The notes: a model not told the origin generated them from the letters alone. A stretch of 64,000 bases of DNA from Clostridia bacterium (GCA_017620615.1 JAGAUW010000002.1:1-64000), one strand, 5' to 3'. Positions 1 through 8,172 are shown, numbered from the stretch's first letter. A program made the numbers and translations.

Positions 1-115
1 ATTTCCCATAGCGTAAGCTAGTAAGACCCCACGTAGACTATGTGGTTGATAGGTCGGAGGTGTAAGTGCGGTAACGTATTTAGCTGACCGATACTAATAG
101 GTCGAGGGCTTGACC
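1..115 (+). rRNA. 23S ribosomal RNA, 3' end (partial)
   Basis: The first ~115 bases match the conserved 3' end of bacterial 23S rRNA, including the stretch around ACCGATACTAATAGGTCGAG and the closing GGGCTTGACC. The gene is cut by the window edge. The exact 3' end (about 115) is inferred from family convention. The 5S gene follows after about 90 bases, with no tRNA between them. Confidence 0.95.
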
Positions 116-206
116 TAAATAGATTATGGAGTAAGCCAAAACTCTTCTTCGTTCAGTTTTTAAGAACACGAAAAAGAGTCAACGCACCAATGGTGCTTGA
201 CATACA

Positions 207-322
207 TTCGGTGGCAATAGCAAGAAGGTCACACCTGTTCCCATTCCGAACACAGTAGTTAAGCTTCTTAGCGCTGATGATACTTGGTGGGCAACCGCCC
301 GGGAAAGTAAGACGTCGCCGGA
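207..322 (+). rRNA. 5S ribosomal RNA
   Basis: The segment has the 5S hallmarks: CCCATTCCGAACAC near the middle, TTAAGC, and GCGCTGATGATACT further on. Its ends (TTCGGTGGC and GTCGCCGGA) pair to form helix I. Its length of 116 nt is normal. It is the last gene of the rRNA operon and is followed at once by an intrinsic terminator. Confidence 0.95.
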
Positions 323-330
323 ACGCACGA

Positions 331-359
331 CAGACACTCATTTGAGTGTCTGTTTTTTT
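331..359 (+). terminator. Intrinsic terminator of the rRNA operon
   Basis: A perfect stem (CAGACACTCA pairing with TGAGTGTCTG) is followed by seven T residues, immediately downstream of 5S rRNA. The 94 bases from here to the next reading frame hold nothing I recognise. Confidence 0.93.
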
Positions 360-453
360 GTGCGTTACGGTTGCCTGCCAATTATGTATCATCAGCGCTA
401 ACTCGCAAGAATGTTTTCAATCGGGAGAACCGTCCCCCTGATTGCACCCCTGA

Positions 454-1338
454 TTGCAAAACACCACAGAAAATGCACAGGAGGGTAAAAAAAGCATTGC
501 AGGGACAAGACTTTCGGAGCTTGTTGAGAAATACGGTGCTATCCCACGCGGTGAAAAACCCCACAGGGATATACAGGTTCCAAAGAAAACCGCAAAGGAT
601 AAAAAGGTATCTCAGACTGTTCGAACAATTCTTGAAACAAAGGCGACACCCGATGAAGCTCTGCCGACTATTGAGAAGATGGTTGAGGAGGGTACTTTCT
701 CTTATGATGTTTATACGGACAAGCAAGCCATAAACGATGCTGATTCTTACATAAAAGAGTATGGTTGGGATAAAAGTCTTATGGATTGGTTTAGTGCTGT
801 GGAAAAAGGTGTGGTATCTAAAGAACATACGGCAATAGGTTGGGCATTATACAACAATGCCGCAAACATTGCTGCGACCACAACATCGGAAACAGAGAGA
901 ACAACTGCAATCAATACATCCCTCAACATTCTTGATGCTATGGTAAGACACCAGCGAAGTGCCGCACAGGCGTTGCAGGCTACACGGATACTTAAAAAGC
1001 TCTCGCCTGAGACTCAATTATATGGTGTGCAAAAAAGCATACAAGCACTTCGTAAGGAGCTGGTCGACAAATATGGAGATAAAGCGCCGAACCTTAAAAT
1101 TGATGAAAGCCTTGCTGAGCAGTATTTAAAAGCTGAAACTCAGGAAGAACGAGAAGCAATAGAAAAGGAAATATACAAAGATATTGGCAGACAGATGCAC
1201 GAAACCTGGTATAAAATGTCTGCAATGCTTCAGGGTGGACTTGATATATCGAACATTATGGTATACTTTCCTCAAAATAGAAGTAGGTTGAAATTTTTTA
1301 ATACCGCTCATTGCTTTTTTTTGTTTTATGGTGTATAA
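454..1338 (+). pseudogene. Remnant of a large mobile-element (phage/ICE polyvalent-type) protein
   Basis: The open frame (294 codons) begins at a TTG directly after an in-frame TGA and has no ribosome-binding site. The protein is hydrophilic and helix-rich, with a charged N-terminus followed by helices that end near residue 265 (HETWYKMSAM). I recall similar helices from the very large multi-domain proteins of Clostridial phages and integrative elements, upstream of membrane or MuF-like parts; this is family recollection, not a search result. After residue ~265 the sequence turns into a phenylalanine-rich tail, as expected past a deletion point. Both ends therefore look lost, and I read it as a decayed fragment inserted behind the rRNA operon. 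It could still be a short expressed protein. Confidence 0.5.
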
Positions 1339-1343
1339 TAACT

Positions 1344-1372
1344 TTGACAAATTTTGTTCTTTAACATATAAC
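1344..1372 (+). promoter_or_regulatory. Sigma-A promoter, TTGACA-17-TATAAC
   Basis: The -35 TTGACA (1344-1349) and -10 TATAAC (1367-1372) are separated by 17 bases. It lies just after the mobile-element remnant and about 12 bases before a strong GGAGG. It would drive the 24-codon frame at 1392 and probably the metallophosphoesterase at 1577, which has no better promoter of its own. Confidence 0.75.
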
Positions 1373-1391
1373 ACTTTACGGAGGAATTTAT

Positions 1392-1466
1392 ATGGGGGTA
1401 CACAGATTTTCAGTTATTGTCAACTTAAATTGGTTGGTGATTTTATTGAAAATCATGTGGCTATGA
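1392..1466 (+). CDS. Possible 24-residue peptide or start of a decayed gene
   Basis: An ATG sits 8 bases after GGAGG and 20 bases after a near-consensus -10, so initiation signals are good. The frame stops after 24 codons. The +2 frame continues from the same place to a stop at 1487-1489 and looks more protein-like (ending VAMMCFGAGK), which suggests a frameshifted and truncated gene. I do not recognise the product. The 110 bases from 1467 to the next start hold nothing else I recognise. Confidence 0.3.
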   Translation: MGVHRFSVIVNLNWLVILLKIMWL

Positions 1467-1576
1467 TGTGTTTTGGGGCGGGGAAATAAGTATAAGGCCT
1501 GCATTGGAAGAGGTATTCTTATGGATTAAAAACTTTAATTAGGTTGAAGGATATAAAAATATTTTCGAGGTAAAGA

Positions 1577-2434
1577 ATGAGAATAAGGAAAAAGCATGTG
1601 GTTTTGCTCTCTCTATTGGTGTTGATATTGCTTTTGAGTGTTTGGATTATAAAAGGCAATACTGATATTGTGCTTACTGAAATTTCTGTGGTATCAGAGA
1701 ATTTACCTGAGGGTTTTGACAAATTCAGGATAGTTCAGATTTCTGATTTGCACAATTCGAGATATGTAAAAAACAACGAAAAGGTAGTCAATCTTATCAA
1801 AAATGCGGATGCTGACATAATTGTTATTACCGGGGATATGATAGATTCGCGGCGGCTTGATATGGAAATGGCAGTGAGCTTTGCTGAAAAGCTTATGGAA
1901 ATTGCCCCGACATTTTATTCGAACGGAAATCACGAAAGCAGAATAGAGGAATACCCTGAGTTTAAGGAACGGCTCAGTGGCATTGGTATAACGGTTCTTG
2001 AGGATGAAAACGTTAAAATCACATCAGGCGGCGATGATATAACCTTGATAGGAATGATTGACCCTGCGTTTTATATGAAAGAAACCGACAAAAAACGAAA
2101 AGAAAAAGTGAATGTGCAGCTTTCCCGAATAATTCCTGATGATACAAACTATAAAATTTTACTTTCTCATCGTCCTGAATTGTTTGATGAGTATGTTAAA
2201 CACAATATAGATTTGGTGTTTTCGGGGCATGCTCACGGTGGTCAAGTTGTTCTTCCAAAGTTTGGCGGTGTATATGCCCCAGGGGAAGGTTTTTTCCCAA
2301 AGTATTGTATGGGTATTCATACCAAGAGAAATACCAATATGATCGTGAGTCGAGGTGTCGGAGACAGTGGCTTTCGATTCAGGATAAACAATAAGCCGGA
2401 AATCATTGTTGCAGAGCTTATAAAGAAAAAATAA
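1577..2434 (+). CDS. Membrane-anchored calcineurin-like metallophosphoesterase
   Basis: 285 residues. An N-terminal membrane anchor (about residues 8-25, preceded by RIRKK) places the catalytic domain outside the cytoplasm. The metallophosphoesterase motifs are in order: ISDLHN, TGDMID, GNHES, a later SHRPE histidine, and GHAHGGQ near the C-terminus. All expected metal ligands are therefore present. This is the YkuE/YaeI-type branch, which typically acts on phosphodiesters or lipid-linked substrates; the substrate here cannot be read from sequence. The start at ATG 1577 follows GAGGTAAAG. It stands alone, facing the hydrogenase-maturation operon tail to tail across a shared terminator. Confidence 0.85.
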   Translation: MRIRKKHVVLLSLLVLILLLSVWIIKGNTDIVLTEISVVSENLPEGFDKFRIVQISDLHNSRYVKNNEKVVNLIKNADADIIVITGDMIDSRRLDMEMAVSFAEKLMEIAPTFYSNGNHESRIEEYPEFKERLSGIGITVLEDENVKITSGGDDITLIGMIDPAFYMKETDKKRKEKVNVQLSRIIPDDTNYKILLSHRPELFDEYVKHNIDLVFSGHAHGGQVVLPKFGGVYAPGEGFFPKYCMGIHTKRNTNMIVSRGVGDSGFRFRINNKPEIIVAELIKKK

Positions 2435-2439
2435 TAACA

Positions 2440-2467
2440 AAAAGCCATCCTGTCTGGATGGCTTTTT
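2440..2467. terminator. Bidirectional intrinsic terminator
   Basis: AAAAGCCATCC pairs with GGATGGCTTTT around a TGTCT loop. There is a T-run on the plus side and, read on the minus strand, one on the other side. It lies between the converging phosphoesterase and hydrogenase-maturation genes and probably ends both transcripts. Confidence 0.88.
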
Positions 2468-2482
2468 GAGCTTTAAAGAATT

Positions 2483-2782
2483 TTAGAATTCAAAGTCAAT
2501 GCATTTGCGACTTTCCATAACAGAACGCACAAAGGTGGCAACTTCAACGTGCTTGGGGTTTGTTTGGTAGCCAGCCAGCGATGCTTCGTCCACGAATGTG
2601 CTGTCAAGCATAAGGTCAGCATTGGATGATTCCATTGTGCTGGAATAGACTTTTATTTCGGTGAGCCCCTCAATTTGACCAAGAAGCCCCTCAAGCCCCG
2701 CTTTGATTTTTTCAGCGGCTGAAAGCTTTTCGTGCTCAGCCATTTCTGCTTTGAAATTCCAAAGAATAATGTGTTTTACCAT
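2483..2782 (-). CDS. Dabb (stress-responsive alpha/beta barrel) domain protein
   Basis: 99 residues that fit one Dabb domain: the N-terminal MVKHIILWNFK strand, a helix (AAEKIKAGLEGLLGQIEGL), a strand with VYSS, then LDSTFVDEASLAGYQ and the conserved NPKHVEVATFV. Dabb proteins are small dimeric ferredoxin-like barrels with no single agreed function. It is last in the operon behind hydG, 22 bases downstream with its own AAAGGAA site. Co-transcription with hydE-hydG is clear from spacing. A role in hydrogenase maturation is only guilt by association. Confidence 0.85.
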   Translation of the reverse strand: MVKHIILWNFKAEMAEHEKLSAAEKIKAGLEGLLGQIEGLTEIKVYSSTMESSNADLMLDSTFVDEASLAGYQTNPKHVEVATFVRSVMESRKCIDFEF

Positions 2783-2804
2783 TGTCTAAATTCCTTTCTT
2801 TTTG

Positions 2805-4229
2805 TTAAAATCTAAAATCTCTTTTTCCGTTTTCGATTTCTTCAATGTATTTTTTAGCAAGTTCCCGAGTCTTTTCGTTGGGAACTTTTTCTATTTCTTT
2901 CTTTATCACTGCGATGCCGTTTTTAACTGTTTCAGGGGATGCATAATCCATAAGGTATTCCTTAAGGGTAATGAGTGCATTGGGCTGACAGCAGTTTGCA
3001 ATTTGTCCTGACTTTATCAGTGACATAAATCGGTCACCTGTTCTGCCCTCACGATAACAAGCGGTACAGAAACTGGGGATATAACCAAGCTCCAAAAGCC
3101 AGTTCACAACACTATCAAGAGGACGAGTATCGCTGATGTCAAATTGGGCGGAGTTTTCTGTTTCGTCCTCATCGTGAATATATCCGCCCACAGTGGTTTT
3201 TGAACCGCCGCTTATCTGAGATACACCAAGTTTTAAAACTCTTTCACGGGATGCTTTTGATTCACGGGTGGAGATAATCATACCAGTATATGGAACAGCT
3301 ATACGGATAATCGCAACAATCTTTTCAAAAATTTCATCAGAAATAGCATTTGTGAAAGAATCTTTGTCTATACCCTCAGCAGGACAAATTCGTGGAACGC
3401 TTATGGTATGAGGCCCAACGCCTTTTGCTGCCTCCAGATGCTCTGCGTGCATAAGAAGACCCACAAAATCATAACGGTACATCTCTAGCCCGAATAGAAC
3501 GCCGATACCCACATCGTCAATGCCACCATCCATAGCTCTGTCCATAGCCTCGGTGTGATATGCATAATCGTGTTTGGGGCCTGTTGGATGAAGCATTTCA
3601 TAATTTTCTTTGTGATAGGTCTCCTGAAAGAGAATGTATGTGCCAATGCCTGCATCCTTAAGCTTTCGATAGTTTTCAACGGTTGTTGCCGCAATATTCA
3701 CGTTTACACGGCGGATGGCGCCGTTTTTGTGCTTGATGCCGTAAATAGTATTTATGCTTTCAAGAACGTATTCGATTGGGTTATTTACAGGGTCTTCACC
3801 AAGCTCGATGGCGAGACGCTTGTGTCCCATATCCTGAAGCGCAATAACCTCTGCCTTTATTTCTTCCTGAGTAAGCTTTTTTCGTGTTATGCACTTGTTT
3901 CCGTGATGATAGGGACAATAGGTACATCCGTTCACACAGTAATTTGAAAGGTAGAGGGGCGCAAACATAACAATTCTGTTGCCGTAAAGTTTTTCTTTTA
4001 TTCTGATAGCCAGGGCTTTTATTTGTTCAATAGCTTCAGGAATATCACATTCAAGGAGCACTGCTGCCTCGCGGTGAGAAAGACCTTTGCAGTCTTCAGC
4101 GCGCTTTATCAAAGAAAAGACAAGGTCGCGATTTGATTTGTTTTGTTTTGCATATTCAATGGTATCAAGTATTTCCTGATGGTTGATAAATTCTTCAGCA
4201 ACCGAAGATTTTGGGTTATAAACTGCCAT
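2805..4229 (-). CDS. hydG: [FeFe]-hydrogenase maturase HydG (radical SAM tyrosine lyase)
   Basis: HydG cleaves tyrosine to p-cresol and dehydroglycine, and delivers CO and cyanide on iron for the H-cluster. The 474-residue length is typical. The radical-SAM CX3CX2C motif is at C98, C102 and C105. The second, C-terminal cluster motif CX2CX22C, diagnostic for HydG over its relative ThiH, is at C388, C391 and C414. The ATG follows AAAGGAGAA by 7 bases. It lies 23 bases behind hydE in the same operon. No hydF and no hydrogenase structural gene lie in this window, so they must be elsewhere if the pathway is complete. Confidence 0.95.
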   Translation of the reverse strand: MAVYNPKSSVAEEFINHQEILDTIEYAKQNKSNRDLVFSLIKRAEDCKGLSHREAAVLLECDIPEAIEQIKALAIRIKEKLYGNRIVMFAPLYLSNYCVNGCTYCPYHHGNKCITRKKLTQEEIKAEVIALQDMGHKRLAIELGEDPVNNPIEYVLESINTIYGIKHKNGAIRRVNVNIAATTVENYRKLKDAGIGTYILFQETYHKENYEMLHPTGPKHDYAYHTEAMDRAMDGGIDDVGIGVLFGLEMYRYDFVGLLMHAEHLEAAKGVGPHTISVPRICPAEGIDKDSFTNAISDEIFEKIVAIIRIAVPYTGMIISTRESKASRERVLKLGVSQISGGSKTTVGGYIHDEDETENSAQFDISDTRPLDSVVNWLLELGYIPSFCTACYREGRTGDRFMSLIKSGQIANCCQPNALITLKEYLMDYASPETVKNGIAVIKKEIEKVPNEKTRELAKKYIEEIENGKRDFRF

Positions 4230-4252
4230 AATAAATTCTCCTTTATGTCAAA

Positions 4253-5299
4253 TTATTTTTCTGGGTGGTCACCTCGGGCGGTGACTATTTCATAGCCGAT
4301 AGCATCAATACGTTTTTTTAGAAGCTTAAGACCCTCTGCAGCTTCTTCATTGGTTGAGATTTTGCCGTTATAAAGCATATATTTTTGTCTGTCCTTTATG
4401 GGTGAAAGGTTGGGCATAACAACGTTTGCACCCGACAAAATTCCCATTTCACGACCCCTTTTGTGAATTGTTCCAAGAGCAGTGGTGGAGGGAAGAAGTA
4501 CATTTTTGAGCATTATTCTCACAAGTGCGAGAAGTAAGAGAGTCAATTCAAGACTTCCTTGGGGCTTATTCCAAAATGGTGTGTCTTTGTGTGGGATAAA
4601 AGGCCCGATACCCACCATCTCAGGGTTTAGCTCGCGGATAAAAAGCAAATCTTCGGCCAAGGTGTCAAAAGTCTGATGAGGTGAACCTACCATAAAACCA
4701 CAACCTGTCTGAAAACCAATTTCTTTGAGGTCGAAAAGGCATTTTTTTCTGTTTTCAAGGGTTTGACCTTTTGGATGGAGCATACTGTAATGCTCACTGT
4801 TTGCGGTTTCGTGGCGAAGAAGATAGCGGTCTGCACCTGCATCAAAAAGTCTTTGATAACTTTCCTTTGATTTTTCGCCTATTGACAGCGTAACTGCACA
4901 GTCGGGATAATTTTCTTTAATGCTGTGGATAATGTCACACATCAAATCATCATCAAAGAGGGAGTCTTCACCGCCTTGAAGAACAAAGGTGCGAAAACCC
5001 AAGGGGTAACCTGTTTCACAGCAGGAAAGAATATCGTCTTTTGAAAGGCGGTATCTCTCTGCGCTTTTGTTTTCAGAACGAAGACCGCAGTAGTAACAAT
5101 TCTGCTTACATATATTTGTGAATTCAATGAGACCACGGATGTATATTTTGTTTCCAAAATATTTTGAGGCAATTTCTCTTGCAAGTTTTCGTGCAAACTC
5201 CAAATCGTTTTCGGTGAATGTTGAAAGTAATTGTACAAATTCACAGTGCGTGAGGGTACCCGCAGATTCAAGTTTCTTTATAAGTTCGAGATTATTCAC
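4253..5299 (-). CDS. hydE: [FeFe]-hydrogenase maturase HydE (radical SAM)
   Basis: HydE is the radical-SAM enzyme that processes the HydG product during assembly of the H-cluster di-iron subcluster. I chose GTG at 5299 (348 residues) because GGGAGG lies 5 bases upstream; a longer frame opens at 5332 but overlaps that site. The CX3CX2C motif falls at C64, C68 and C71, close to characterised HydE proteins. Other family signs are RYRLS, LQGGED, RHETAN and the C-terminal NVVMPNLSP. It sits 20 bases behind the TM1266-type gene and 23 bases before hydG. Confidence 0.93.
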   Translation of the reverse strand: MNNLELIKKLESAGTLTHCEFVQLLSTFTENDLEFARKLAREIASKYFGNKIYIRGLIEFTNICKQNCYYCGLRSENKSAERYRLSKDDILSCCETGYPLGFRTFVLQGGEDSLFDDDLMCDIIHSIKENYPDCAVTLSIGEKSKESYQRLFDAGADRYLLRHETANSEHYSMLHPKGQTLENRKKCLFDLKEIGFQTGCGFMVGSPHQTFDTLAEDLLFIRELNPEMVGIGPFIPHKDTPFWNKPQGSLELTLLLLALVRIMLKNVLLPSTTALGTIHKRGREMGILSGANVVMPNLSPIKDRQKYMLYNGKISTNEEAAEGLKLLKKRIDAIGYEIVTARGDHPEK

Positions 5300-5319
5300 A
5301 TTAACCTCCCCATAGAATG

Positions 5320-5562
5320 CTATTTTGAACAAACTGTCTTGACGCTTACATCGGCAATCATACCAAGCTTTCCTGAAAGAGCGCCTATAACATCGGTTGA
5401 AGCATCAAGAACAATGCTCATCACCGATAGGTCTTTTTCACGGTAGGGAATACCCATTCTGCCAACGATATAATCGCTGTAATCGTGAAGAATACGGTTG
5501 ATTTCTTCGGATGAGTTAAGGTTGTTGATAATAATACCAATAATTGCAATTTTAGTTTCCAT
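5320..5562 (-). CDS. TM1266-family putative regulator of the iron-only hydrogenase system
   Basis: 80 residues from ATG 5562, chosen because GGAGG lies 7 bases upstream (the frame itself opens earlier, at 5622). The sequence METKIAIIGIII, the EEINRILHDYSDYIVGRMGIP stretch and the final SGKLGMIADVSVKTVCSK are typical of the TM1266 family. Members have an ACT-like fold resembling the NikR C-terminal domain and are routinely encoded beside hydE/hydG; a regulatory role is proposed, not proven. It is first in the operon, directly after the leader hairpin. That position would suit a protein that senses the pathway's state. Confidence 0.85.
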   Translation of the reverse strand: METKIAIIGIIINNLNSSEEINRILHDYSDYIVGRMGIPYREKDLSVMSIVLDASTDVIGALSGKLGMIADVSVKTVCSK

Positions 5563-5583
5563 TTTAAAGCCTCCAAATAAAAA

Positions 5584-5609
5584 TACTCCTTGCCGAGAGG
5601 CAAAGAGTA
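5584..5609 (-). terminator. Intrinsic terminator hairpin in the leader of the hyd operon
   Basis: On the minus strand, TACTCTTTGCC (5609-5599) pairs with GGCAAGGAGTA (5594-5584) around a TCTC loop, then runs into ATTTTTATTT. It sits about 20 bases upstream of the first gene's start, inside the transcript, so it would stop transcription before the operon unless prevented. Confidence 0.8.
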
Positions 5610-5610
5610 C

Positions 5611-5679
5611 AAAAATATACAAAATATAAACATTGTTCTTTGCCTGAAACTCAGAAATTCATCCTTGTTCTCAGCAAAA
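5611..5679 (-). promoter_or_regulatory. Candidate antiterminator/sensor region of the hyd-operon leader
   Basis: In the leader RNA, GGCAAAGA (5644-5637) is complementary to TCTTTGCC, the 5' arm of the terminator, so pairing there would break the terminator. The same strand also contains CTGAGA (5674-5669), which can pair with TTTCAG (5649-5644) just before that segment and compete for it. This gives three mutually exclusive pairings, as in riboswitches and protein-controlled attenuators. I do not recognise a known riboswitch class here. The pairings are seen; the switching is inferred. Confidence 0.5.
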
Positions 5680-5681
5680 TA

Positions 5682-5710
5682 ATTGTATCATAAATCAGTG
5701 CTTATGTCAA
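5682..5710 (-). promoter_or_regulatory. Sigma-A promoter of the hydrogenase-maturation operon
   Basis: On the minus strand, TTGACA (5710-5705) and TACAAT (5687-5682) are 17 bases apart. Predicted transcription starts near 5675, giving a leader of about 113 nt before the first start codon. The leader carries the hairpins described at 5584-5679. Confidence 0.85.
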
Positions 5711-5719
5711 CATCACAAA

Positions 5720-8083
5720 TTATTGAATTTTTGATAACTTGAGGGCACTATCTTCACTTGAAATCAAAACACGGCTCCCCTCAAAAATTTCACCGCTTAT
5801 GAACATCTGAGCCAAAGCATCTTCAATGTGTCTTTCGATATATCTGCGCATAGGACGAGCACCGTACTGAACATTATAGCCGTTTTTGACAATGAGTTCT
5901 TTTGCATCAAGGGTTACTTCAATTGAAATTCCTTTTTCCAGAAGACCCTTGTTAAGCTCCGCGAGCATAAGGTCAACGATTTTCAAAAGGTCATCCTTTG
6001 AAAGCTCGTCAAAAACAATGATTTCATCAATTCGGTTTAAAAATTCAGGTCTGAACAGCTGTTTAAGGGCTTTTTCTGCCTTGAGTCTATTTGATACATT
6101 GCTGCTTGCGCCAAAGCCTGCGACACCGCCCAAGGTGTCGCTGCCCGCGTTTGAAGTCATGACGATTATGGTGTTCTCAAAAGAAACAGTTTTTCCGTGG
6201 CTGTCGGTTATGCGACCGTCGTCCAGAATTTGAAGTAGAATATTGAAAACATCGGGATGAGCCTTTTCGATTTCGTCAAAAAGGATAACAGAGTAGGGGT
6301 GACGTCTTATTTTTTCGGTGAGCTGACCTGCGTCGTCATAACCTACATATCCGGGGGGCGAGCCGATAAGTCTTGAAACAGTGTGTTTTTCCATGAATTC
6401 TGACATATCAAAGCGGATAAGAGCGTCTTCTGTGTCGAAGACTTCTTTTGCAATCTGTTTTACAAGCTCGGTTTTTCCCACACCTGTGGGACCTACAAAG
6501 ATGAATGAAGCGGGACGGCGTTTGAGACTGAGCCCTGCACGCTTGCGGCGGATACCACGGGAAACAGCCGATACAGCCTCATCCTGACCGATAAGATTCT
6601 TGTGAAGACGTTCTTCAAGGTTTACAAGACGGTTGGTTTCAAATTCGGTAATGTTTTTTACGGGGATTTTTGTCCATCCCTCAATAACAGTCGCCAAATC
6701 GTCAGGGGTGAGATAAACATCGCTGATTGTCTTTTCAATATCCTCAATCTCGGCAAGGAGCTGACACTCACGGCTTTTGAGCTCGGCAAGTTTTTCATAG
6801 CTTTTGTCTGATGCTGCAGCTTCGTCGGCATTTTGTGTTTCAAGCTCTGTCTGCATGGATTTGACTTCCTCAAGTTGTGATTTAAGTTTTGCAAGTTCTG
6901 TGAGAGCTACATTATCAAGGTTCGCCTTTGATGCCGCTTCGTCAATTACGTCAATGGCTTTGTCGGGGAGAAATCTGTCTGTAATATAACGTTTTGACAG
7001 GACTGTTGCGCAACGGATAATGTCATCCGTTATTTTTACTTTGTGATAATCTTCATAGTAGCTCTTTATACCACGAAGCATATCGATTGTTTCCTCAATT
7101 GATGGCTCTTCAACAATGACGGACTGAAATCTGCGCTCCAAAGCGCTGTCTTTTTCAATGTGCTTGCGGTATTCTTCCAAGGTTGTCGCGCCAATAATCT
7201 GAATTTCACCACGGGAGAGTGCAGGTTTTAAAATGTTTCCTGCATTCATAGCCCCCTCAGCATCACCTGCTTTGGTGAGAATATGCACCTCATCAATAAC
7301 AAGAATGATGTTTCCAAGGGATTTTACCTCACTGATAAGACTTTTGAGGCGGGACTCAAACTGACCGCGGAATTGTGTTCCTGCAACCATAGCTGCCATA
7401 TCAAGAAGATAAATTTCATAGCCCAAAAGCTTTGCGGGAACATTCCCATCGGCAATTCTCAAAGCAAGACCCTCTGCAATGGCGGTTTTTCCCACACCAG
7501 GCTCACCGATTAAGACGGGGTTATTCTTTGTGCGGCGGTTGAGAATTTGGGTTATGCGGTTCATTTCAACGTCTCTGCCAATGATACGGTCAATTTCGCC
7601 AAGCTTCGCTTTTTTGGTGAGATTTGTGCCGTACATATCCAGGAATTTTCGACCCTTATCTTTTTTCTTTTTATCATTTTTCGCGTCTTTTGATGATGTG
7701 TTTTGTGATGCTGCACTGTTTTCGTCAGCAGGCTTTCCGCCGAACATATTGGACAAGAAAGAGAGGGGTGACTTTTTCATTGCACCGCCGTTTTCACTGT
7801 CGGCAAAATCTTCGCCTTCCAGAAATTCGCCAGAAAGCATTTGCATAGGGTCAAATTCTTCGCCTGAGCCAACCATTTCTTCCATCATTTTCATTGTTTC
7901 ACTGTTCATATTGTCAAACTCTTCGGGGCTTATCCCAAGACTCTTTATCATATTTGAAACAGCGTCAATATTCAGTTCCTTGGCACACGAAAGGCAATAA
8001 CCCTCGTTTACCTGTTTGCCATCGAGTTCCATCTTGGTAACGAAAACCACGGCCATATTTTTTTTGCATCTTGTACAGAGCAT
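5720..8083 (-). CDS. clpE: ClpE-type Clp ATPase with N-terminal zinc finger
   Basis: 787 residues. A zinc finger opens the protein (C3, C6, C30, C33) and replaces the Clp-N repeat domain of ClpC. A low-complexity acidic/lysine linker (about 60-145) follows, then two AAA+ modules with Walker A GEPGVGKT (193-200) and GPTGVGKT (about 530-537). A short middle coiled coil (LKSQLEEVKSMQTELE) lies between them. This arrangement is that of ClpE, an unfoldase that feeds ClpP and resolves aggregates under stress. ClpP and ClpX are encoded at the far end of this window. Transcribed alone, divergently from ileS. I see no CtsR or CIRCE box in its promoter. Confidence 0.88.
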   Translation of the reverse strand: MLCTRCKKNMAVVFVTKMELDGKQVNEGYCLSCAKELNIDAVSNMIKSLGISPEEFDNMNSETMKMMEEMVGSGEEFDPMQMLSGEFLEGEDFADSENGGAMKKSPLSFLSNMFGGKPADENSAASQNTSSKDAKNDKKKKDKGRKFLDMYGTNLTKKAKLGEIDRIIGRDVEMNRITQILNRRTKNNPVLIGEPGVGKTAIAEGLALRIADGNVPAKLLGYEIYLLDMAAMVAGTQFRGQFESRLKSLISEVKSLGNIILVIDEVHILTKAGDAEGAMNAGNILKPALSRGEIQIIGATTLEEYRKHIEKDSALERRFQSVIVEEPSIEETIDMLRGIKSYYEDYHKVKITDDIIRCATVLSKRYITDRFLPDKAIDVIDEAASKANLDNVALTELAKLKSQLEEVKSMQTELETQNADEAAASDKSYEKLAELKSRECQLLAEIEDIEKTISDVYLTPDDLATVIEGWTKIPVKNITEFETNRLVNLEERLHKNLIGQDEAVSAVSRGIRRKRAGLSLKRRPASFIFVGPTGVGKTELVKQIAKEVFDTEDALIRFDMSEFMEKHTVSRLIGSPPGYVGYDDAGQLTEKIRRHPYSVILFDEIEKAHPDVFNILLQILDDGRITDSHGKTVSFENTIIVMTSNAGSDTLGGVAGFGASSNVSNRLKAEKALKQLFRPEFLNRIDEIIVFDELSKDDLLKIVDLMLAELNKGLLEKGISIEVTLDAKELIVKNGYNVQYGARPMRRYIERHIEDALAQMFISGEIFEGSRVLISSEDSALKLSKIQ

Positions 8084-8108
8084 ATTTTTCCCTCCGTCAT
8101 ATATTTAC

Positions 8109-8122
8109 GGTGCAAAAGCACC
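8109..8122 (-). promoter_or_regulatory. Short hairpin in the clpE 5' leader
   Basis: GGTGC and GCACC flank a four-base loop, midway between the clpE promoter and its GGAGGG site. It could be a small mRNA-stability or repressor element; nothing more can be said. Confidence 0.35.
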
Positions 8123-8143
8123 TGAAAATTCAAAGCATAAAAC

Positions 8144-8172
8144 AGTATAGCACAAAACATGGGGTATTTCAA
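8144..8172 (-). promoter_or_regulatory. Sigma-A promoter of clpE
   Basis: On the minus strand, TTGAAA (8172-8167) and TATACT (8149-8144) are 17 bases apart, about 60 bases upstream of the clpE ATG. Confidence 0.8.

Noticed and set aside
116-206. tRNA gene in the 23S-5S spacer
   Set aside because: No cloverleaf-like segment, GTTCRA block or acceptor stem pairing found.
382-828. 148-codon open frame on the minus strand opposite the mobile-element remnant
   Set aside because: Cysteine- and phenylalanine-rich composition typical of a shadow frame, with no ribosome-binding site or recognisable motif.
5650-5680. TPP riboswitch, because CTGAGA occurs in the hyd leader
   Set aside because: The other conserved TPP blocks (such as ACCTGAT and the GGG/CCC helices) are absent and the operon has no thiamine genes.
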